This document shows positions 56,378 through 64,000 of a stretch of DNA of 64,000 bases, piece by piece. The notes beneath the pieces were generated by a model. It saw only the letters and a program-made list of their open reading frames with translations. It ran no database searches and was not told the origin of the DNA. Within the stretch, counting starts at the first letter, position 1; the number at the start of each line of letters is the position of its first letter. The position numbers were made by a program, and so were the translations under genes. Source of the stretch: Telopea speciosissima (taxonomy: Eukaryota > Streptophyta > Magnoliopsida > Proteales > Proteaceae); contig NC_057926.1 in assembly GCF_018873765.1 (NCBI RefSeq), positions 55,627,378-55,691,377 on the forward strand, written 5' to 3'.

Positions 56378-59223
56378 TGTCACGCCCCCATCCCAACAAG
56401 GGATATAATATCATATAAAGGGTGACTAGGACGACGCGTGTCATCCTACTAAACCGCCCGGATCACTGACACAGTGTCCCAACGCACAGTCATATCCAAT
56501 ATTAACACGATATAATATTAGAATGCAGAAAAGAGGAATATTACATTCCAATGATCAGTAGTATTGCGGAAGCGTATAAATCGAATAGTTACAAGATGTT
56601 CAAAGCTAGATGATAAATACAGTAATTAGTTACATTTCCAATGATCATCTAATAACTATCAAAAATGGTATTACAGTAAGTATTTCACCATAGGCCTTAG
56701 CCTCAAAAGTAATCAAAAGGGGATCGAGTCCCGAATATCCTCACGGCCCGTAGGCACAATCATCGCAAGGACACCCGTCGCCATGTTCCTCAAACACGGC
56801 CTCCGGTTCCTCCTCACCGATCTCATCGTATCCCGAGGGCTGAACTCCAAGTCCCGCGAGATATCCGTCACCTGCACCATAATCTAAAAAAATGTGCGCA
56901 CGAGGGGGTTAGCTCCACTGAGCCAGTGAGGGGATGGGAATGCACAACACGCAATTCACATAGTCCAATGATGCATGCACATGTTAAGTCCATTTTTCCA
57001 CCTAACAAACAACTAAGTCAATGGCATATGCTACTGTGACAACTCGGGAGACACTGTGGGTCACTTAACTTATCGCCACAATGAAACCTCAATTGTCACG
57101 TGAGACCTACGCCGATCGAAGCCTCCAAGACCACTCGGTGGCGGACTCGATAACCAATACTACCATGATCGGCCTCTCCCACCTCCACGAGAATCCGTGT
57201 ACCGATTACCCAACACCTAAACCCCTGTTGGTAAGGGTCGTAGCATAAGGGTGTGAAATCCTAGCCACAAATATACTACATGCAAGTCCTATCGTCCCGA
57301 GAGGTAATCCGGGCGCATCAACTTTTCATCTGGTTTAGTGCCCGGTTACCAGCACGGCACGGCGCATACAGTTCAACATGACATTCAACAAATTTCTTCA
57401 TAAATGTATATAGTGTTCGGGGTTCCGGCACCGGTACCCACCGGCACCGAGACCCATCAAGATACAACATTACCAATCAACATTATAACAAATAGATATA
57501 AAATTATGCAATATGCGCAAACATGCTTATTAATTATAATGAGTACATAATATATAGTGCAATAGTAATAACAAGCCCAAACAACCAAACCCACTCACTC
57601 GTATACGCCAAGCACCACGATTATCAGTTGTCGCCTCGATCAAGCAATAAGCCACAAAAGTGAATATTTTAACCTATACAAGGAGTGGAATAAGGTTAAA
57701 CGAGCGAAGGGAACGGATCCCCAAAAGGTCTCCCATAAACACTTAAGTATAAGGTTTCAGAGACGAAGTGGTTGCAGGAGTGGTTTCATGCCCAAATTCT
57801 GCAACCACATGTAAATCCTAGGAAACCGGGGGTTCGGGACAGTTTTAGTCAAGGTCGGATGCGATGTGGTTTTGAAAAACTGAATCGAGTGTAAATCCGA
57901 GCTTCACAGGGGCTCGGGACAATTTTTGCCAAGGTCGGATGCGATGTGGTTTAAAAACGAATCCGAGTGTAAATCCGACCTTCACGAATCCATCTCGGGA
58001 AGGTAATTTCAGGGTGGTTTCTTGCAGGTCCGAACCCACATGTAACCCTCACACCTTCAGGTCCAAAAATCCAAAGGATTCCCCTCCAAGGACCCCATTT
58101 CAAGTGGTTTTAAAGCACAAGGACTTCTAGAAAACTCCATCCTAAGCTCATTAGGGTCCAACCTTAAATCTCTCAAATGGCAATGAGAACCCTCACATTA
58201 GAGCTCATAATGGAGTGAACTAACTCCACCATAGCTTGGCTTTAAAGCTCCATCTACTCCCTAGGTTCCAAGAGAGATCTAGGTCAATCTCTCCCATTAC
58301 CCAACCCCTTTTTGAAATCCAAAATAGAAGAAGGAAGAAGCTTACCTACCCCCAAGATGAGAGCTCCACGATTTCTGGCCCAAGAGATGGGGTCTCCACC
58401 TTCCTCCAAGCCTCTCTCTCCTTCCTCTTTCTCTTCCTCTCCTCTTTCTCTCCTCTTTCTCTCCTCCACGATTTAGGGTAGAAGAGGATGTTGAAGAAGA
58501 AGTGATGTTCTCTCTCTCCCTCATGGACTCATTTATAACAAATGGGTCTATGGGTACCCTTAGTCAAATGGGTCATGAGGCCTAATGGGTCAACCCATTA
58601 GTCCTATGTGGGTAAGTGAATGGAATAACCCATCATTGGGTCAATAGGTTATATGGGCCTGCCCACAACCTCAATTAGGGAAAAGCCCATTCTTAGATGG
58701 GTTCATATGAGATGGGCTTAAGTCCCCAATGTACTTCCTAAAGGTACGCGGGACCCGAACTTAAATTATTCCCTTCTCTCATGAAATAGCTCGAGCGGTT
58801 CAAGCCCGGACCCGCACTTCGAGGTTACCAAGGGAAGAATAATTAATAAGACTTGAGGCTAGAACTTACTTTTCCCCCTGTCATGGTTTATTACCCATGA
58901 CCCCGAACAGCTTCGCCACGGCAACGCTAAGCTCATCACCGAACGAAATATCCAGCTGAGGTGACGGTCCAGGATGCTCTCTCCTGAACTCCTCGCTTCC
59001 CGGGCTGGTACTTGGAGGGTAGTCGACGAAGTCGCCGTCCACGAACTTTCCCCACTGGCGGTTGAGGAATCTTTCCTCCACAGGCAAACCCGTGCTGTGG
59101 TCAACGATTTTGTAGCTAGGTTTGACCATCATGGAGAACAGGTCACCAGCATACATGGCAGCGGTATCTACACGTCACGAGAAGAAATGATATTTAATTA
59201 TATCCCGGGGTACGGGTATAACA
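56378..59223 (-). repeat. 3' LTR of the Gypsy element (2846 bp)
   Basis: On the minus strand it starts TGTTATACCC (59223) and ends GTGACA (56378). A sister of the solo LTR at 971-3806, ten bases longer. The internal repeated hairpin region (about 57835-58000) and the 91-codon frame (58881-59156) correspond. Confidence 0.92.
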
Positions 59224-60363
59224 TCCCCCCCACCTTATAAGAAATTTCGTCCTCGAAATTTGACGTACCTTGTAGATAGGCAAGAAAAGGGTATTTCGCC
59301 CGCATTTCTACCTCTGCCTCCCAAGAAGCTTCCTCTTCCGGATGGTTGCACCATTTTATCTTCACATAATGAATGGGCCGGTTGCGAAGATGAACAACCT
59401 TGCTGTCCAAAATCTTTTCAGGCAGCTCTTTATAGGACATGTCGGCCGCAAGTTCTGGTGGTTCATGCGTCAATACATGGCTTGGATCATGGACATACTT
59501 CCTCAACATGGACACGTGGAAGACGTCGTGCACACCTTCTAAAGAGGGAGGGAGTGCTAACCGATATGCCACCGGTCCAATCCGTGCAAGGATCTCAAAA
59601 GGTCCTATAAATCTCGGACTCAGCTTGCCCTTCTTGCTGAAACGCATCACCCCTTTGGAGGGTGATACCTTAAGGAACACTTTATCACCGATAGTGAACT
59701 CAAGGTCCTTCCGTCTCAAGTCTGCATAACCCTTCTGCCTGGACTGAGCCGCCTTGATCCGCTCACGAATCAAGTCCACCTTCTCGCATGTTGCCTGAAT
59801 CAACTCGGGTCCAAGAATACGCCGTTCACCTACTTCGTCCCAATATAACGGTGTCCGACACTTCTTCCCATACTGAGCCTCAAACGGTGCCATGCCTATA
59901 GTAGCCTGGTAACTGTTATTGTAAGCAAACTCAATAAGTGAGAGATGCTCGTCCCAGCTGCCTTGCATATCAATGGCACAAGCTCGGAGCATATCTTCCA
60001 ATGTCTGAATAGTCCTCTCCGACTGTCCGTCGGTTTGAGGGTGGAAGGCTGTACTAAAACTCAACAAGTGTACCCATTGCCTTTCGAAAACCCCCCGAAC
60101 TTAGATGTAAATCGGGATCCCGATCGGAGATGATCCGACAGAACTCCGTGTAGACGAACTACATTATCAATGTACAAGCGAGCCAGCTTGTCCATCGAAT
60201 AGGTAATCTTCATGGGGATGAAGTGAGCCGTCTTTGTCAATCTGTCAACGACAACCCATATGGTATCGACACCTCTAGGCGTGCGGGGCAACCCGGTGAC
60301 AAAATCCATGGTAACATGCTCCCACTTCCACTCTGGAACAGTGCAATGACCGTAAGAGGCCAT
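59198..60363 (-). pseudogene. Gypsy integrase with chromodomain
   Basis: Minus-strand frames: integrase core start (60061-60363) with WEHVTMDFVTGLPRT and DTIWVVVDRLTKTAHF, frameshifted within the SD..PRFTSKF region, then 59198-60067 with AFHPQTDGQSERT (core), EFAYNNS, GDKVFLKVSP, FIGPFEI and a chromodomain-like end (ELPEKILDSKVV..., VKIKWCNHPEEEASWE). The frame runs through the polypurine tract and stops at 59198, inside the LTR. The H2C2 zinc finger upstream (about 60370-60520, [17 protein letters not shown]...CLTC) ends with an in-frame TAG. Confidence 0.88.
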
Positions 60364-60599
60364 GAGGTCGATGTCCGTCCGCCTTCACCTGCTAACAAGT
60401 AAGACATTTTGCCACATACTCAGCCACATCCCTCTTCATTCCACTCCACCAAGAATATTCCTTGAGATCTCTATACATCTTCGTACTACCCGGATGAATA
60501 GAATAGGGAGAGTCATGGGCCTCACTAACAATTCCTTCCTCAACCGAGGGTTACTAGGAACACATAGCCGTTGTCCGAACATGAGAACACCACTCTCTG

Positions 60600-61181
60600 T
60601 TAAAGTAAAATCCAGTTCCTACTGCGTGTCCCCCTTGATAGCCTCAATAACCTTTTGAATCTCCTCATCGAAGCCGGGCTGATTGAATTCGCCCTACCAA
60701 GTGTGGATTGTACTGATAAAGCTGATAGAGATAAGGTAACACCATCAACCAAGAATTCCAGGTCCATCCTTCTAGCTTCCTCGATGAGTTTCTCACCTGG
60801 TGCTAGTGATGCCAGTGACAAGGACCGAGATTTTCGGCTCAGCGCATCCGCTACTACATTTGCCTTGCCGGGTGGTAATGGATAGTACAATCATAATCTT
60901 TCAACAACTCCAACCACCGTTTGCCTCATATTGAGCTCCTTTTGTGTAAAGAAGTATTTGAGGCTCTTGTGATCACTGTATATTTCGCTCTTCTCACCAT
61001 ATAAATAATGTCTCCAGATCTTCAGAGCGAAAACCACAGCGGCAAGCTCCAAATCATGGGTCGGGTAGTTCTTCTTAGCAAAACTAGGGGACACAAAAGA
61101 GTGTGATGCCCCCGAATCAAATAAAGCATAAGCAGGCTGAGAGCAAACAAGAACGACACCTGACAAGCAACAGACAACCAA
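60600..61181 (-). pseudogene. Gypsy protease-RNase H fusion (RT deletion)
   Basis: Minus-strand translation: ...[20 protein letters not shown] (aspartic protease active-site segment DSGAS) is followed immediately by [19 protein letters not shown] and [20 protein letters not shown], which are RNase H. The whole reverse transcriptase between them is absent. A frameshift and stop follow, then PGKANVVADALSRK in 60600-60890, the normal RNase H end. Confidence 0.9.
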
Positions 61182-61297
61182 TCATAGAAACAAAAGCTAT
61201 TATATGCACATCTTAAGAGTAGAGTGCATTACCTGTAATAACACTGGGATCGGCCTGGGCCTCTTCATTTGTCACAGAATACACCCGACCTTGAGAT

Positions 61298-61495
61298 CTA
61301 TGGGCCGGAGCAGAAGAAGAGAACGCACAATCGCCTTGGCTTGGGGTGCCTTTTGTGTAGCTGCACTGGAGGACCTATCATCCGAGGATGAGGACAGTCT
61401 CGAACCATATGCCCGGACTCCTTGCAATTGTAACATATGAGAGTCTCGGGAACCATAGTGAGGAGTTGATGTAGGCACAGGCACTTGCACCGCAT
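61298..61495 (-). pseudogene. Gypsy gag zinc knuckle
   Basis: Minus-strand CYNCKESGHMVRDCPHPR is a CCHC nucleocapsid zinc knuckle (C-x2-C-x4-H-x4-C). It lies between gag and protease, in a different frame from both. Confidence 0.85.
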
Positions 61496-61637
61496 CTGAC
61501 CTCCGGGATCTGGGCCGGAAAAGTAGTAGTGTAAGATCCTCTCCTTTGGAATTTTGTGGATCCCCTAGGTTCATGAGAGGTCATGGGCCTTTACCACCTG
61601 AATGGCCTGTAATTCTCTCTCTTGGTCCTCAATCACC

Positions 61638-62554
61638 TTAGCGGCTGGACCGCTCTCGGCATAAGTAGGGTACTTGTGTAGCACCACGAATACTAATGCT
61701 AGGTCTAAGCCCCTTCTCAAACTTCCTAGCCTTCACATTCTCGGCCTTCATGTGTACCGGGGCGAAGTAAAACAGCTCCTCAAAAGCTTGCTGGTACTCA
61801 AGGACCGATTTGGATCCTTGAAAGAAGCTCATAAACTCAGACTCCTTCCTATCACGGAAGTTTTGAGGGAAGAAATTTTTGAAGAAGACTTCCTTGAATT
61901 GAGCCCAAGTTGCCTCTGGGTGAGTTGCCCAAAAATGGTCTTTAGAGGAGAGCCACCACGCATCAGAATCACCCCGGAGCTGGTAGGTAGCACACCGGAT
62001 CTTGTCCGTGTCATTGCACTGTATCACTTCAAAGATTCTCTCAAGATCCCTTATAAATGTTACCGGGAAAAAGGAATCATGGGCCATCTTGTAGAAGGTT
62101 GGAGGACGATGTTTCTGAAATCTCTCCGATAACCTAGCAGCATCCACCCAAGCCGGAGTCACCGCTTGGACCGAAGGAGCCACAGAAGTGGAAGGTAGAA
62201 TAGGTGCTGGCACCTCTTGTGTCAAAGGAATTCCGGCAGTGGCTTGAGCCAGAGGAACACTAGGTACAGCAGAACCCACGGGCGGTGGGGAGGATTGACT
62301 TGCACAGGAGGAGGCACTGGCTGCCTTTCCCTAACAAAGGCTTGGAACATAGCCGTCATGTTTTGCATAAATTGGCGCTGCTCTTGTTGCGCCTCCCTAT
62401 GCTCTCGTTCCATGGATTGCAACCTATTGCTCAACAACGCGGCGACATTCGCATTATTATTAATTGGCGGTGCTACCGGTAAAACCGTATTCGAAGCCTC
62501 ACCGGCCTCTTCCCTAGCAGGAGAACGGTTGGCATTTGACCGTGTATTAACCAT
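61638..62554 (-). pseudogene. Gypsy gag
   Basis: Two minus-strand frames. 62222-62554 starts MVNTRSNANRSP and has a glutamine-rich coiled segment (REHREAQQEQRQF). 61638-62279 carries the retrotransposon gag core (FQKHRPPTFYK..., CATYQLRGDSDAWW, WAQFKEVFFKNFFPQNFRD, EFMSFFQGSKSVLEYQQAFEEL). The frame shift between them near 62280 and later breaks make it non-functional. Confidence 0.88.
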
Positions 62555-62739
62555 GGTTCACACCTGGTTACGATCCAACACCACATTATCGGCACAATAG
62601 CAATATTAAGCAAACCAATCAAAAATCGATTTGCAAAGGTAAACATAGGTTACACGAGGGGTAAGGGAAGCAATTATGAGGGTAATAAACATTAGAAACA
62701 AGTTGGTTAAGCAAAACAGGGCCAAAAACCTTTTCGCGG

Positions 62740-62791
62740 GGTCGGATTTACATGCGGTTTCACTAGGCCGCATCCGAGTGTAAATCCGACC
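62740..62791. repeat. Strong inverted repeat (hairpin) upstream of Gypsy gag
   Basis: GGTCGGATTTACA (62740-62752) pairs perfectly with TGTAAATCCGACC (62779-62791). Inside, TGCGG pairs with CCGCA. The words are the same as in the LTR tandem repeat (cggatttacac / catccgacc), linking this region to the same element family. Confidence 0.8.
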
Positions 62792-63044
62792 TTCACAGAC
62801 CAAAGGCTGGTCTCGGGAATCCGCGGATTCACAGTCGGATTCAAAATCTTGCATCCGAGTGTAAAACCGCATGGCCCAAAAACAGAATTTCTAACTCGAA
62901 ACTCCTCTTCAAAACCCTATTTCCTATTTCTAAACACCCCCTACGCTCTGGAGAACCCAAAACCGCACTCGTTCCTTGCTCCCTTTCCCTTCTAGGTGGA
63001 TTTTTGGCACTCAATCCACGCACAACAGATCCGATCGAGTTCAG

Positions 63045-63924
63045 GTATGCCCTCTTCCCTCTCTATCGATCTATCTCTTTCTCCTTTCGACTTCTATTAT
63101 GGAGAAACCCCAAAATCCATTTCGGGTTTACAAGATTTGGGTTTTTTTGTTTTCTCCTAGCTAAATAGATGGATTATTGTCCATTCTCCATTCGTTTCCC
63201 ATCATATGCAACCTAGTTGAGGTATTTCCCCCAATTTTGCACCTTCACCATGGGTTTGGGTTGGATTTTGGTGAAATCCCAAAACCCTAACCGAAATTCT
63301 ATGTCTTTTTGCCCAATTCAAGTTCGGTTTTGCTAGGTAGGCTTGGTGTATATAATTTGGGGTTGTCTCAAGCCATTACTTATTTATTTCTTGCAAATTG
63401 GAACTTCAAGAATCACATCTGAATTTTCTTTTAGAGATTCAAGCATTATTTACTACAATTTAGCTCCATATATTGCTTGAACTAGGTATTTAGTATAAAC
63501 TTCATGTTCTAGGTATACTATGGCCATGTATGTATATTGTGTACTATATCATTCAACTTCCAACCAAATTCTGAAAATTTCCTCTTTGGGTTTCATAGTA
63601 TAATTTTTATCAATTCAGTCCAATTTTGTTTGAACTAAATGCTTGTATGATATAATGCTTCTCCAAGCATAATGTGGCCATGTACGTTTATCCTCTATGA
63701 TTGCATCTACATGTTGGCCATGCTTTCCCCTTTTCCCTAACTCCTTAGACCATTCACAACAAAATTGTCCTAGTACATTTCCTACTGTAATGTGGTTAAT
63801 CTGTTGTAGGAATCAAGTTCTAGGTTCTAATTCCTTGTCTCCTTTCATTGTATATCTACTTAGACCTTAATATCCAAGCATGGACTTAATGTGTTTCTGT
63901 ATTCTTGGCCTTCTTTGGTTGCAG
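63045..63924 (+). other. Probable 5'UTR intron of the right-edge gene
   Basis: Donor ttcag|gtatgc at 63044/63045 and acceptor tttggttgcag at 63924, 880 bp apart, with an AT-rich interior. The sequence before it is CT-rich and leader-like. The ATG follows 15 bases after the acceptor. Confidence 0.4.
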
Positions 63925-63938
63925 GTTAGGGAATCTAA

Positions 63939-64000
63939 ATGGCTCCTAGAACAAGGCGTGCACGGGCCGAACAAGCTGCCCCAGCTGCTTTGGATGCACT
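63939..64000 (+). CDS. Start of an ORF truncated by the window edge
   Basis: ATG then an open frame to the end (20 full codons): MAPRTRRARAEQAAPAALDA, basic then Ala-rich. Could be the start of a host protein or of another retroelement gag; too short to decide. The preceding acceptor-like site favours a spliced transcript. Confidence 0.35.
   Translation, partial: MAPRTRRARAEQAAPAALDA

Larger units (their letters stand above)
56378..62640 (-). mobile_element. Ty3/Gypsy chromovirus-type element, RT deleted
   Basis: A minus-strand element with a 3' LTR at 56378-59223, polypurine tract AAGGTGGGGGGGA at 59224-59236, then (in transcription order from the right) gag, zinc knuckle, protease joined to RNase H, integrase and a C-terminal chromodomain. 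Reverse transcriptase is missing and several stops and frameshifts are present, so it is dead. No 5' LTR is found up to 64000; the right limit given is approximate. Clade: Tekay/Del-like by the C-terminal chromodomain and long LTRs. Confidence 0.88.

Noticed and set aside
58236-58524. Short frames on both strands in the GA/CT-rich part of the Gypsy LTR
   Set aside because: Openness comes from purine-rich repeats; the same happens at 1608-1908 in the sister LTR. No family signature.
59260-59729. Plus-strand open frames opposite the Gypsy integrase
   Set aside because: They are antisense shadows of the minus-strand integrase, which carries the conserved motifs.

Overview
This window is plant nuclear DNA. 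Evidence: a multi-exon gene with GT-AG introns, a cytosolic ribosomal protein gene with a GA-rich leader, an egg-cell-secreted EC1 gene, a fasciclin-like arabinogalactan protein gene, an F-box-associated pseudogene, and many plant-type transposable elements (chromodomain Gypsy with 2.8 kb LTRs, Copia, TRIMs, SINEs, LINE tails, hAT and MULE MITEs). The style is that of a repeat-rich, probably woody eudicot. The lineage cannot be fixed from the sequence alone.

Layout. 1-6.1 kb is repeat-dominated: a 2.8 kb solo Gypsy LTR with a perfect target-site duplication, then small MITE and SINE-like pieces. 6.5-19.5 kb is one gene, a lipid phosphate phosphatase (LPP2-like, 328 aa, 7 coding exons). Its introns hold two miniature LTR elements (TRIMs) and a decayed antisense Copia element. 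19.5-23.6 kb shows no gene. 23.76-24.22 kb is intronless RPL26. 24.2-34 kb shows no protein gene but contains a clean 558 bp hAT MITE and an Au-like SINE remnant.

34-54 kb is the most unusual part: a tandem array of a small, basic, serine-tract protein family. There are four intact single-exon copies (about 34.0, 36.9, 40.3 and 46.2 kb) and one broken copy (52.4-53.9 kb). The copies share promoter, UTR and flanking LINE fragments, so whole segments were duplicated. Two unrelated reproductive/cell-wall type genes, FLA (+) and EC1 (-), lie convergently between copies 3 and 4. The fifth copy lost its promoter and ATG by fusion to a repeated Copia-leader-like block, has a frameshift, and was split by a 1.03 kb TIR element. 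Comparing the copies gives pre-insertion sites that date several insertions: a MULE-type MITE at 35.9 kb, a solo LTR at 54.2 kb, and the TIR element at 52.6 kb.

56.4-62.6 kb is a minus-strand chromovirus-type Gypsy element. Its LTR is a relative, in opposite orientation, of the solo LTR at the window start. Reverse transcriptase is deleted: the protease reads directly into RNase H. At the right edge an ORF begins after a probable 5'UTR intron and runs off the window.

The host genes do not form an obvious pathway: LPP acts in membrane lipid signalling, RPL26 in the ribosome, FLA in the cell wall/apoplast and EC1 in gamete fusion. The function of the tandem family is unknown. All boundaries and similarities were read by eye; no database search or alignment program was run.
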